Assembly (NCBI RefSeq): GCF_009189165.1
Contig: NZ_CP045118.1
Location: 4,588,001-4,652,000, forward strand
Direction of reading: 5' to 3'
Length of the DNA: 64,000 nucleotides
From: Pseudomonas sp. SCB32
Lineage (GTDB): Bacteria > Pseudomonadota > Gammaproteobacteria > Pseudomonadales > Pseudomonadaceae
Shown: positions 42,259-50,820 of the stretch, piece after piece
Layout: each line of letters starts with the position of its first letter
How positions within the stretch are numbered: the stretch's first letter is position 1
The notes under the pieces: model-generated
Seen by the model: only the letters and a program-made list of their open reading frames with translations
What the model was told of the DNA's origin: nothing
Databases searched by the model: none
Made by a program: the position numbers and the translations under genes

Positions 42259-42454
42259 GCGGACCGCCGACGAGCGAGGCATCCGGTCTTCAACTCGCGC
42301 CGGGAAAAAGGGCTACGCTGAGGTTCTGCACGACCATATTCCGCTGTTTGGTCTCTCCTGGTAGTCGCTCAACGGACTCGGAGCCCGCCTCAGCCTATGA
42401 AGACTCTTCACATCACCGATACCTTTCGGCGACGGCTTCCCCGTTCAAACATAA

Positions 42455-42482
42455 CCTCTTCAATCAAGAGGTCCGCCTGATG
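42455..42482 (+). promoter_or_regulatory. Shine-Dalgarno inside a hairpin before the GT4 gene
   Basis: CCTCTT (42455-42460), loop CAATC, AAGAGG (42466-42471) form a 6-bp stem. The right arm is the Shine-Dalgarno for the ATG at 42480, at a normal eight-base distance, so the stem would hide it. Confidence 0.5.
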
Positions 42483-43640
42483 AAAGTCGCGATAATCCAC
42501 TATTGGTGGCTGAGCAATCGTGGTGGTGAGGCTGTCTGCTCCGCTATCGCAGAACTCTATCCCGATGCAGACATCTTCATTCACGTCTGCGATGAGCAGG
42601 TCGTACGCCAGGCACTGCCTGGAAACTTCCGGGGAAATATATACAACACATTCATTTCGAAACTTCCAAAGGCCCGCAAGCACTATCAGAAGTACTTACC
42701 CTTCATGCCACTGGCGCTCGAGCAGCTCGATCTCACCCAATATGACCTGATCATCAGCAGCGAATCGGGCCCTGCCAAGGGAGTCATTACACGCCCGGAT
42801 GCCGTGCACATCTGTTATTGCCACTCCCCGATGCGCTATGTGTGGGACATGTACCATGAGTACCTCGCCGGCGCGGGACGTTTCGTTCGCACGCTTTTCC
42901 CCGTCATTGCCCATTGGCTCCGGGTCTGGGACAGGCTCTCGGCGGATCGAGTCGACTACTTCATCGCCAACTCGACCTTCGTCGCCTCGCGCATCCGCAA
43001 GTTCTACCGACGCGAATCAGAAATCATCTATCCCCCCGTCAACGTCTCGGACTTCAATCCGCGACTGGAGCGTGGCGACTTCTATCTATGCCTGGGACAA
43101 CTGGTCGCTTACAAGCGCGCCGACATGGCGGTTGAAGCCTTCAACAGACTCGGACTCCCCCTGGTTGTGGTCGGCGAAGGTGAATTGTTCGAGTCGCTGA
43201 AGAAGATTGCCGCTCCGAACATCAAGTTGATGGGGCGTCAGCCTTTTTCAGTCATCCAGGATCTCTTGCAGCGCTGCCGTGGCCTGATTTTCCCGGGGAT
43301 CGAAGACTTCGGCATCGTCCCGGTCGAAGCCATGGCGGCAGGCGCCCCCGTGTTGGCCTATGGCAAAGGCGGTGCCCTGGACACCGTCATTCATGGCCAG
43401 ACTGGCATCCTGTTTCAGGAGCAGAGTGTCGATGCGTTGATGGCGGCAGTGGGTCAGCTTGAGCGCGGCGAGTTCGACTTCTCGCCGGCGGAAATGCATC
43501 TGCATGCGCAGCGGTTCGCCAAGCCCGTATTCCAGCAGCGCATCAAGGCATTCGTTGACCAAGCACTGGCCATTACCCATGCGCCCTCGACAGAAAAGCA
43601 TGAAGCCAATTCATCTCAAGAGGCCAGACACCACTCTTGA
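42480..43640 (+). CDS. GT4-family glycosyltransferase
   Basis: The 386-residue GT-B protein begins MKVAIIHYWWLSNRGGEAV and resembles O-antigen/exopolysaccharide mannosyltransferases (WbaZ-like). The N-terminal acceptor domain includes HICYCHSPMRYVWDMY; the C-terminal donor domain has YLCLGQLVAYKRADMAVEAF, GEGELFE and the EX7E motif in EDFGIVPVEAMAAGAPVLAYG (Glu pair ~8 apart). No membrane segment. The ATG at 42480 is chosen over in-frame upstream sequence that belongs to the phosphatase gene region. Base composition is visibly less GC-rich than plsB (AT-rich codons such as ATA occur), suggesting acquisition. Donor sugar and acceptor cannot be read from sequence. Confidence 0.88.
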   Translation: MKVAIIHYWWLSNRGGEAVCSAIAELYPDADIFIHVCDEQVVRQALPGNFRGNIYNTFISKLPKARKHYQKYLPFMPLALEQLDLTQYDLIISSESGPAKGVITRPDAVHICYCHSPMRYVWDMYHEYLAGAGRFVRTLFPVIAHWLRVWDRLSADRVDYFIANSTFVASRIRKFYRRESEIIYPPVNVSDFNPRLERGDFYLCLGQLVAYKRADMAVEAFNRLGLPLVVVGEGELFESLKKIAAPNIKLMGRQPFSVIQDLLQRCRGLIFPGIEDFGIVPVEAMAAGAPVLAYGKGGALDTVIHGQTGILFQEQSVDALMAAVGQLERGEFDFSPAEMHLHAQRFAKPVFQQRIKAFVDQALAITHAPSTEKHEANSSQEARHHS

Positions 43641-43644
43641 GGAC

Positions 43645-43668
43645 GACGACGGGGCCATTCCCGTCGTC
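43645..43668. other. Hairpin between GT4 and epimerase genes
   Basis: GACGACGGG (43645-43653) pairs exactly with CCCGTCGTC (43660-43668), just after the GT4 stop. There is no T-run, so it may be an mRNA-stabilising element within the cassette. Confidence 0.55.
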
Positions 43669-43737
43669 ATGACTGGTGACCGCCCGCCGTCCAGCAGTTG
43701 ATGGCTCACTTCAATACTCACCTATTGCAGGTCCACT

Positions 43738-44757
43738 ATGCGCTGCGCTGTCATCTTCGGAGGCTCCGGATTCATTGGCGTTTTCTTCGCCAGGCACCTG
43801 CTTTCGACGGGGGCCTTTGACAAGGTGTACCTGTTCGACAAAGAGCAGGTCTCCGACAAGCCTTTCCCCTACCGGACGAAGCTGGTGCGAGAGTCGGCCG
43901 GCATCGTCGAGATTCCCGGCGACGTTCGCCAGCCCATCGACTGGGCGCCCATGGAGCCGGTTTCAATCATTGCCAATTTCGCGGCCGTGCATCGCGAACC
44001 CGGACATGACGACTTCGAGTATTACGAAACCAACCTCCAAGGCGCCCAGCACGTCTGCGCCTGGGCCGAGCACGTGAGTTGCAACGAAATCATCTTCACC
44101 AGCTCCATCTCTCCCTACGGACCGAGTGAAGAACAGAAAGATGAGCGCTCGCTGCCAGTGCCCATGACCGCCTATGGCGGATCGAAGCTGGTGGCGGAGA
44201 AGATGCACCTGGCCTGGCTTGCCGCGGACCAGGACAATCGGCATCTGGTGATCGTTCGACCCGGCGTCGTGTTCGGTCCTGGCGAGGGTGGCAACGTCTC
44301 CCGCTTGATCAAGGCAGTGTTGCGCCGTTACTTCTTCTACATGGGCAATCGCGATACCCGCAAAGCCGGCACCTACGTGAAGGAGCTGTGCAACGCCATG
44401 TGGTGGATGCTCGAACGGCAGAAAGCCCAGGGAGAGCACTTCTCACTGTTCAACATGTCGATGAATCCCGGCCCATCGATCCAGGACTATGTCGACACCG
44501 TCTGCCAGGTGGCCGGAGTAAAACGGCGCGTGCCGGAGATCCCTTTTCCCGTCCTGCTTTGCACAGCCCACTGCATAGACCTGATCGCTCGTCCGTTGGG
44601 CATTCGCCACCCCTTCAGTCCGGTCCGCATCCGCAAGCTGGTGCGCTCCAACAATATCCATCCCGCTCGCCTCGTCGAACTGGGCTATCCCTATCAGTTC
44701 GACTTGAAGTCGGCGTTCAGCGACTGGAAATCCGCCGCACCCGAGGAGTGGCGCTGA
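43738..44757 (+). CDS. NAD-dependent sugar epimerase/dehydratase (extended SDR)
   Basis: The 339-residue protein is an extended short-chain dehydrogenase acting on a nucleotide- or lipid-linked sugar. The NAD-binding loop FGGSGFIG (residues 8-14) and the catalytic Ser123, Tyr146 and Lys150 (TSSIS, AYGGSK) are intact. The middle has VRPGVVFGPGEGGN, typical of GalE/RmlB-like enzymes. The C-terminal ~90 residues (VPEIPFPVLLCTAHCIDLIARPLG) contain a hydrophobic stretch seen in membrane-associated members. It follows the GT4 gene by 97 bases. The exact sugar is unknown. Confidence 0.87.
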   Translation: MRCAVIFGGSGFIGVFFARHLLSTGAFDKVYLFDKEQVSDKPFPYRTKLVRESAGIVEIPGDVRQPIDWAPMEPVSIIANFAAVHREPGHDDFEYYETNLQGAQHVCAWAEHVSCNEIIFTSSISPYGPSEEQKDERSLPVPMTAYGGSKLVAEKMHLAWLAADQDNRHLVIVRPGVVFGPGEGGNVSRLIKAVLRRYFFYMGNRDTRKAGTYVKELCNAMWWMLERQKAQGEHFSLFNMSMNPGPSIQDYVDTVCQVAGVKRRVPEIPFPVLLCTAHCIDLIARPLGIRHPFSPVRIRKLVRSNNIHPARLVELGYPYQFDLKSAFSDWKSAAPEEWR

Positions 44758-45028
44758 TGACCTCGACGCCAGTCCATAGCGCTTGACGACAGCGCCTCTG
44801 AAGAGGGAACCAACCTTGCCCAGGTCGGTCCGATAGACTGGCCCGGGAGTTGGCGCGGCCGGCGCTGGGAGCAAGCCCGCACGGGCCGCAGCACGTGCAC
44901 ATCGACCCAATGCGCTGATTCACCGCGCCACCGGGTTTTCCCCAACGGCCTTCGTCCGTTAATCTCCCCGCCTCATTCTCCACCTCGACGGCCACAACGG
45001 CCGCCGAGCTTCGTTCAAGGAAGTCTCG
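44758..45028. other. Non-coding spacer after the epimerase
   Basis: In these 271 bases I see no credible gene, strong repeat or terminator; the last ~30 bases before 45029 include AAGGAAGTCTCG, the ribosome binding site of the next gene. Confidence 0.5.
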
Positions 45029-45706
45029 ATGTTGCGAATTCCCGCTCTGCTGGTCGGCGCCCTGCTCTCGGTCAACGCCTTCGCCCTGTCCCTCTCCGAC
45101 CTCAGCCAGAACGACGCCTCCACCGGCCTGAAGGATGCTCTGACCCAGGGTGCGCAGGTAGCCGTGAAACAGCTCAGCCAGCCCGGCGGTTTCAGCAATG
45201 ACCCGCAGGTGCGCATCGAGCTGCCCGGCAAGCTGGGCAAGGCCGCCAAGACCATGAAGCAGTTCGGCATGGGCGCCCAGGTCGACCAGCTGGAAGCGAG
45301 CATGAACAAGGCCGCCGAGGCCGCCATGCCGCAGGCCCAGGCCCTGCTGGTGGACGCGGTGAAGAAGATGACCGTGACCGACGCCAAGGGCATCCTCCAG
45401 GGGGGCGACCATTCCGCCACCGACTACCTGAACCGCAGCAGCCGCGAGCAACTGCGCGCCAAGTTCCTGCCGATCGTCAAGCAGGCCACCGACCAGGTCG
45501 GCGTGGCCAAGCAGTACAACGCCTTCGCCAGCCAGGCCGCAGCCTTCGGCGTGGTCGACGCGAAAAGCGCCAACGTCGAGAACTACGTGACCGAGCAAGC
45601 GCTGGACGGCCTGTTCAAGGTCATCGCCGAGCAGGAGAAGAACATCCGCCAGAACCCGACCGCCGCGGCCACCGGGATGGCCAAGAAGGTGTTCGGGGTG
45701 CTCTGA
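45029..45706 (+). CDS. DUF4197 exported protein
   Basis: The 225-residue product has a signal peptide (MLRIPALLVGALLSVNAFA, then LSLSD) and a largely helical mature part that matches the DUF4197 pattern: GLKDALTQGAQVAVKQLSQPGGF near the start, KKMTVTDAKGILQGGDHSATDYL in the middle and GLFKVIAEQEKNIRQNP near the end. It is probably periplasmic; function unknown. A strong terminator follows. Confidence 0.88.
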   Translation: MLRIPALLVGALLSVNAFALSLSDLSQNDASTGLKDALTQGAQVAVKQLSQPGGFSNDPQVRIELPGKLGKAAKTMKQFGMGAQVDQLEASMNKAAEAAMPQAQALLVDAVKKMTVTDAKGILQGGDHSATDYLNRSSREQLRAKFLPIVKQATDQVGVAKQYNAFASQAAAFGVVDAKSANVENYVTEQALDGLFKVIAEQEKNIRQNPTAAATGMAKKVFGVL

Positions 45707-45728
45707 GCCTCTCGCAGAAAGACAAAAG

Positions 45729-45757
45729 AAAAAGCCCGGCATCTGCCGGGCTTTTTT
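45729..45757. terminator. Intrinsic terminator after DUF4197 gene
   Basis: AAAAAGCCCGGC (45729-45740) and GCCGGGCTTTTT (45745-45756) form a 12-bp stem with loop ATCT, with a T-run on the plus strand and an A-run on the left, so it may work both ways. Confidence 0.9.
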
Positions 45758-45792
45758 GTATGGCACGAATCACGACTTGCAAGAGCGGGACT

Positions 45793-45873
45793 GTAGGATG
45801 GGTGGAGCCCAGGCGATACCCATGCTGCCGGCGCCACAATTGATGGGTATCGCTGCGCTCCACGCCATCCTAC
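45793..45873. repeat. GTAGGATGG-family palindromic repeat
   Basis: Ends GTAGGATG (45793-45800) and CATCCTAC (45866-45873) enclose imperfect arms: GTGGAGC ... GCGATACCCAT on the left and ATGGGTATCGC ... GCTCCAC on the right. The right arm recurs almost identically at 62113-62143. It lies between the convergent DUF4197 and RND genes. Confidence 0.8.
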
Positions 45874-45892
45874 GAGATCAGTACCGCGACTA

Positions 45893-48800
45893 TCAGGCTT
45901 CCTTCTTCACCCTGAACCACGCCGCATACAGCGCCGGCAGGAACAGCAGGGTCAGCGCCGTGGCGACGATCAGGCCGCCCATGATCGCCACCGCCATCGG
46001 GCCGAAGAACACGCTGCGCGACAGCGGGATCATCGCCAGCACCGCCGCCAGCGCGGTCAGCACGATGGGGCGGAAGCGCCGCACCGTGGCCTCGATGATC
46101 GCGTGCCAGGTATCCAGGCCGTGGGCACGGTCCTGCTCGATCTGGTCCACCAGGATCACCGAGTTGCGCATGATCATACCGGCCAGCGCGATGGTGCCGA
46201 GCATCGCCACGAAGCCGAAGGGCTTCTGGAAGATCAGCAGGAACAGGGTCACGCCGATCAGCCCCAGCGGTGCGGTGAGGAACACCATGATCATCCGCGA
46301 GAAGCTGCGCAGCTGGAGCATCAGCAGGCTGAGCACTACCACGATGAACAACGGGATACCGGCGTTCACCGAGTTCTGCCCCTTGGCCGAATCCTCCACC
46401 GTGCCACCGACGTCCAGCAGGTAGCCGTCGGGCAGCTCCGCGCGAATCGGGTCCAGGGTCGGCGAGATCTGCTTCACCAGGGTGGCCGGCAGCGAGTCGT
46501 CGTAGATGTCGGCGCGCACGGTCACGGTGGGCAAGCGGTTGCGCCGCCAGATGATGCCTTCCTCGAAGCCGTACTCCAGGGTCGCCACCTGCGACAGCGC
46601 CACGCTGTGCCCGCTGCTGGTCTGCATCGACAGGCTCGGCAGCTGCGACAGGTCATGCCGTTCGCGCTCGTCGCCGCGCAGGAGGATTTCGATCAGCTCG
46701 TTGTCCTCGCGGTAGAAGCTCACCGTGGAGCCGGTCAGCGAACTCTGCAGGAACTGCGAGATATCCGCCGTGCTCACCCCGAGGGCGCGGGCGCGCTCCT
46801 GGTCGATGTCGAGGAACACCGCCTTGCTCGGCTCCTCCCAGTCCAGATGCACGTTCACCACGTGGGGGTTCTCGCGCATCTTGTCGGCGACCTTGCGCGC
46901 CAGCGCGCGGACTTCCGGGATGTGCTCGCCGGAAACGCGGAACTGCACCGGGTAGCCCACCGGCGGGCCGTTCTCCAGGCGGCTGATGCGGGTGCGCAGC
47001 GTGGGGAAATCCTCGTTCATGTGCTTGATCAGCCACTGGCGGATTTCCTCGCGGGTCTCCAGGTTCTTCGCCAGCACCACGAACTGAGCGAAGCTCGCCG
47101 CCGGCAGTTGCTGGTCCAACGGCAGGTAGAAGCGCGGCGAGCCGGTGCCGACATAGGCCACGTAGTTGTCGATGCCCGGATGCTCGGCAAGCATCTTCTC
47201 CAGGCGGTTGACCTGTTCGGTGGTGGCGGTGAGCGAATCGCCCTCGGCCAGCTTCAGGTCCACCAGCAGCTCCAGGCGCGCCGACGGCGGGAAGAACTGC
47301 TGCGGCACCAGGCGGAACAGCATGATCGAGCCGACGAAGGCGGCCACGGTGAGCAGGATCACCGTCTTGCGGTAACGCACGCACCACTCCACCACGCGGC
47401 GAAAGCGCTGGTAGAAGGCGGTCGAATACGGGTCGTGCCCCTTGTCGGTGCCTCCGTGCTTTTCCGCGTAGCGCTTGGCCAGGTCCGGCAGCAGCTTCTC
47501 GCCCAGGTAGGGCACGAACACCACGGCGGCGACCCAGGACACCAGCAGCGCGATGGTCACCACCTGGAACAGTGAGCGGGTGTACTCGCCGGTGCCCGAC
47601 TGCGCGGTGGCGATCGGCAGGAAGCCGGCGGCGGTCACCAGGGTGCCGGTGAGCATCGGGAAGGCCGTGCTGGTCCAGGCGTAACTGGCCGCCTTGAGGC
47701 GGTCGTAGCCCTGCTCCATCTTCACCGCCATCATCTCCACGGCGATGATCGCATCGTCCACCAGCAGGCCCAGCGCCAGCACCAGCGCGCCAAGGGAAAT
47801 CTTGTGCAGGCCGATGCCGAAGTAGTACATGCAGGCGAAGGTCATCGCCAGCACCAGCGGGATCGACAGCGCCACCACCAGGCCGGTGCGCAGGCCGAGT
47901 GAGAAGAAGCTCACCAGCAGCACGATGATCAGCGCCTCGGCCAGCACACGGACGAACTCGCCCACGCCCTCGCGCACCGCCGCGGGCTGATCGGACACCT
48001 TGCGCAGCTCCATGCCCGCCGGCAGGGTCTGCTGCAGATGCGCGAACTCGTCGTCCAGCGCCTTGCCCAGCACCAGGATGTCGCCGCCGTCCTTCATGGC
48101 CACGGCGATGCCGATGGCGTCCTCGCCCATGAAGCGCATGCGCGGCGCGGGCGGGTCGTTGAAGCCCCGGTGCACCTCGGCCACGTCGCCGATGCGGAAG
48201 GTGCGGTCGCCGACGCGGATGGGGAAGGCACGGATGTCCTCCACCGAATCGAAGCGGCCGGAAACGCGCAATTGCACGCGATCGGTGGTGGTCTCGAAGA
48301 AGCCGGTGGCGGTCACCGCGTTCTGTTCTTCCAGCGCCTTCTGCACTGCCGCCAGCGGCAGGCCGAGGGTGGCGAGCTTGGTGTTGGACAGGTCGATCCA
48401 GATCTTCTCGTCCTGCAGGCCGACCAGCTCGACCTTGCCGACGTCCTTGATCCGCTGCAGCCGCAGTTGCAGGCGGTCGGCATAGTCCTTGAGCACCGCG
48501 TAGTCGAAGCCCTTGCCCGACAGCGCGTAGATATTGCCGAAGGTCGTGCCGAACTCGTCATTGAAGAACGGCCCCTGGATGCCCTGCGGCAGGGTGTAGC
48601 GGATGTCGTTGACCTTCTTGCGGATCTGGTACCAGAGCTCGGGGACATCGCGGGAGCGGAAGTCCTCGCGGGCGATGAACGTGACCTGGGATTCGCCGGG
48701 GCGGGAGAAGGAAATGATGCGGTCGTAGTCGCCGGTCTCCATCAGCTTCTTTTCGATGCGCTCGGTCACCTGGCGCGAGACTTCCTCGGCGGTCGCGCCC

Positions 48801-48961
48801 GGCCAGTTGGTCTTCACCACCATGGCCTTGAAGGTGAACGGCGGGTCCTCGCTCTGCCCCAGCTTGGTGTACGACAGCGCACCGACGATGCCCAGCAGCA
48901 GCATGAGGAACAGGACGATCTGACGGTTCTGCAACGCCCAGGCGGAAAGGTTGAATTGCAT
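45893..48961 (-). CDS. mexK: RND efflux inner-membrane transporter, MexK-like
   Basis: This is the proton-driven pump of a tripartite efflux system. The 1022-residue protein has the RND layout: TM1 (~12-32), a large periplasmic loop, TM2-6, a second loop and TM7-12. The proton-relay pair is seen in ALGLLVDDAIIAVEMM near residue 405. Similarity to MexK, position after a mexJ-like adaptor and a divergent MexL-like repressor support the name. Start ATG follows GGAG, which overlaps the mexJ stop, six bases away. In P. aeruginosa MexJK exports triclosan and, with OprM, erythromycin; the spectrum here is inferred. Confidence 0.88.
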   Translation of the reverse strand: MQFNLSAWALQNRQIVLFLMLLLGIVGALSYTKLGQSEDPPFTFKAMVVKTNWPGATAEEVSRQVTERIEKKLMETGDYDRIISFSRPGESQVTFIAREDFRSRDVPELWYQIRKKVNDIRYTLPQGIQGPFFNDEFGTTFGNIYALSGKGFDYAVLKDYADRLQLRLQRIKDVGKVELVGLQDEKIWIDLSNTKLATLGLPLAAVQKALEEQNAVTATGFFETTTDRVQLRVSGRFDSVEDIRAFPIRVGDRTFRIGDVAEVHRGFNDPPAPRMRFMGEDAIGIAVAMKDGGDILVLGKALDDEFAHLQQTLPAGMELRKVSDQPAAVREGVGEFVRVLAEALIIVLLVSFFSLGLRTGLVVALSIPLVLAMTFACMYYFGIGLHKISLGALVLALGLLVDDAIIAVEMMAVKMEQGYDRLKAASYAWTSTAFPMLTGTLVTAAGFLPIATAQSGTGEYTRSLFQVVTIALLVSWVAAVVFVPYLGEKLLPDLAKRYAEKHGGTDKGHDPYSTAFYQRFRRVVEWCVRYRKTVILLTVAAFVGSIMLFRLVPQQFFPPSARLELLVDLKLAEGDSLTATTEQVNRLEKMLAEHPGIDNYVAYVGTGSPRFYLPLDQQLPAASFAQFVVLAKNLETREEIRQWLIKHMNEDFPTLRTRISRLENGPPVGYPVQFRVSGEHIPEVRALARKVADKMRENPHVVNVHLDWEEPSKAVFLDIDQERARALGVSTADISQFLQSSLTGSTVSFYREDNELIEILLRGDERERHDLSQLPSLSMQTSSGHSVALSQVATLEYGFEEGIIWRRNRLPTVTVRADIYDDSLPATLVKQISPTLDPIRAELPDGYLLDVGGTVEDSAKGQNSVNAGIPLFIVVVLSLLMLQLRSFSRMIMVFLTAPLGLIGVTLFLLIFQKPFGFVAMLGTIALAGMIMRNSVILVDQIEQDRAHGLDTWHAIIEATVRRFRPIVLTALAAVLAMIPLSRSVFFGPMAVAIMGGLIVATALTLLFLPALYAAWFRVKKEA

Positions 48962-48967
48962 CGGGCG

Positions 48968-50071
48968 TTACTCCTTCGCCACCAGCTTGACCGAGCGGTT
49001 TTCCCGATCGACCGGCCGTACCTCCTGCCCTTCACGCAATACCTGCACACCCGCGGCTACCACCCAGTCGTCACTGCTCAGCCCTTCGAGCACCGGCACG
49101 CGGTCCTCGGCGAAGGGGCCGATGCGCACCGGACGGCGGTGCAGGGTGGAATTCTTCGGATCGACCACCCAGACGAACGGCTTGCCGCCCTCGGCGGTCA
49201 CCGCCGCCAGCGGTACCGCCAGGGGTACCTTGCCGGCGGCCTGGATGTAGACCCGCGCACTCTGGCCCAGCTCGGCGGGCACCTTGACGTCATCGAAGGC
49301 GACCCGCGCGGCGAAGGTGCGCGACTGCGGATCGGCGGCCGGCGACAGCTCACGGATCTTGCCGCTGAAGCGCTTGTCGCGCTGCGACCAGAGTTCAACG
49401 CTCACCGCCTCGCCAATGCGGAAGCGGTCGATGGCATGTTCGGGGAAGCTGATCAGCACTTCGCGGTCACCGTCGGCGGCGAGAGTGAAGACGGTCTGCC
49501 CGGCGGCGACCACCTGCCCCACTTCCACCCGGCGGGTGGCGATCACGCCGTCCTGGGGCGCGCGCAGCACCGCATAGTCCGCCTGGTTGCGGGCCACGTC
49601 GTACTCGGCGCGAATCTGCTTCACCCGCGCCTCGCCGGCGCGGTAGGTGTTCTCGATGTTGTCGAACTGCGACTGGCTGACCAACTGGCGTTCGAGCAGC
49701 GTCTTGTAGCGGGCGTATTCGGAACGGACGGTCTGCAGGTTGGCCTCGGCGGCGGCCACCTGGGCGCGCGTGGCTTCGAGCTGCAGGCGGACGTCTTCCG
49801 GATCGAGCTCCGCCAGCGGCTGGTCCTTCTTCACGCGCTCGCCCACCTCGACCAGTCGTCGGCTGACCTTGCCGCCGATGCGGAAGGCCAGCTCCGGCTC
49901 ATGCCGGGCATGTACCTCGCCGGGATAGGCTTCGGTAACATCCCGGGCCGGCAGCGGCTGCACCACCATCGCCGGGCGTACCGCCGGCTTGGGCGGCTCG
50001 CCGGAACCGCAGGCGACCAGGGACAGGGAAAGGACGGCAGGAAGCGCGACAGACAGAGCATGGCGGAACAT
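48968..50071 (-). CDS. mexJ: RND efflux membrane-fusion lipoprotein, MexJ-like
   Basis: The 367-residue adaptor links the RND pump to an outer-membrane channel. Its N-terminal signal ends in a lipobox LVAC with Cys21 lipidated, so it is anchored on the periplasmic face of the inner membrane. Then come a barrel-sandwich hybrid (lipoyl) half (FRIGGKVSRRLVEVGERVKKDQPLAELD), a coiled-coil hairpin (~95-160), the second lipoyl half (LRAPQDGVIATRRVEVGQVV), and beta-barrel and membrane-proximal domains. It is the first gene of the operon, transcribed away from mexL. Confidence 0.9.
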   Translation of the reverse strand: MFRHALSVALPAVLSLSLVACGSGEPPKPAVRPAMVVQPLPARDVTEAYPGEVHARHEPELAFRIGGKVSRRLVEVGERVKKDQPLAELDPEDVRLQLEATRAQVAAAEANLQTVRSEYARYKTLLERQLVSQSQFDNIENTYRAGEARVKQIRAEYDVARNQADYAVLRAPQDGVIATRRVEVGQVVAAGQTVFTLAADGDREVLISFPEHAIDRFRIGEAVSVELWSQRDKRFSGKIRELSPAADPQSRTFAARVAFDDVKVPAELGQSARVYIQAAGKVPLAVPLAAVTAEGGKPFVWVVDPKNSTLHRRPVRIGPFAEDRVPVLEGLSSDDWVVAAGVQVLREGQEVRPVDRENRSVKLVAKE

Positions 50072-50097
50072 GATGTGTGACCTTTCGCAAAGCGCGG

Positions 50098-50124
50098 TTG
50101 AATTCTTATACTCCCCGGTATAGT
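50098..50124. promoter_or_regulatory. mexL/mexJ intergenic operator candidate
   Basis: TATAC (50107-50111) and GTATA (50118-50122) form an inverted repeat with a 6-base GC spacer in the 96-base divergent region. On the plus strand TTGAAT (50098-50103) and TATAGT (50119-50124) could be a short-spaced (15 bp) promoter for mexL, so the palindrome would lie across it. GTATTT-like sequence also occurs beside it on the minus strand (about 50126-50133). A TetR dimer would be expected to bind here. Confidence 0.55.
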
Positions 50125-50167
50125 AAAAATACAGAACCCACCAGTCCAGTATTAGAAATGTAAAATC

Positions 50168-50800
50168 ATGTCACTCTCGACTCCCTCCAATGGGCCGGGT
50201 CGCCCCAAGGACCCCGCCAAACGCAAGGCCATCCTCGAAGCGGCGAAGGACCTGTTCATTCGCTTCGGCTATGACGGCAGCAGCATGGAAGCCATCGCCG
50301 CCGAGGCTGGCGTCTCGAAACTCACCGTCTACAGCCACTTCACCGACAAGGAGACGCTGTTCGTCGAAGCGGTGCAGGCCAAGTGCGCCGAGCGCATGCC
50401 CGAGCTGTTCGCCGAGCCGCCGGCCGACGAGCCGTTCGAAAGTCTGTTGCTGGCCCTGGCGCGCGGGTTCAACCAGCTGATCAACAGCCCCGAGGCGATC
50501 TCCCTCAGCCGGCTGATGGTGGCCCAGGGCGCGGGGAACCCGCACCTGTCGCAACTCTTCTTCGAGGCCGGCCCGCAACGCGTGCTGGACCAGATGGAGC
50601 GCCTGCTGGAGCTGGCGCGCCAGCAGGGCAAATTGCAGATGGACTGCCCGCGCCGGGCGGCCGAGCACTTCCTGATGCTGGTACAGGGCTGCGTGCACTT
50701 CCGCCTGCTGATCGGCTGCGAAACGGCGCCCACGGAAGCGGAAGCCGAGGCCCATGTGCAGGAAGTGGTGGCGTTGTTCCTCAGGGCGTTCCAACCCTGA
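50168..50800 (+). CDS. mexL: TetR-family repressor, MexL-like
   Basis: The 210-residue regulator has the N-terminal TetR helix-turn-helix (GRPKDPAKRKAILEAAKDLF ... SMEAIAAEAGVSKLTVYSHF, residues ~12-55) that closely resembles MexL, and a C-terminal ligand domain containing SPEAISLSRLMVAQGAGNPHL. It is divergent from mexJK, which MexL represses in P. aeruginosa along with itself. The ATG lacks a clear Shine-Dalgarno, suggesting low expression. Confidence 0.87.
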   Translation: MSLSTPSNGPGRPKDPAKRKAILEAAKDLFIRFGYDGSSMEAIAAEAGVSKLTVYSHFTDKETLFVEAVQAKCAERMPELFAEPPADEPFESLLLALARGFNQLINSPEAISLSRLMVAQGAGNPHLSQLFFEAGPQRVLDQMERLLELARQQGKLQMDCPRRAAEHFLMLVQGCVHFRLLIGCETAPTEAEAEAHVQEVVALFLRAFQP

Positions 50801-50820
50801 AGCAACCGTTACCGGCTGAT

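Noticed and set aside
41979..42479. Longer version of the GT4 protein starting inside the phosphatase gene
   Set aside because: The extension reads the phosphatase gene in another frame as Pro/Arg/Gly-rich sequence; the GT4 fold begins at the ATG at 42480 with a Shine-Dalgarno.
44443..44910. Minus-strand open frame over the epimerase 3' end and following spacer
   Set aside because: Mostly antisense to the epimerase coding sequence, with no motif or ribosome binding site.
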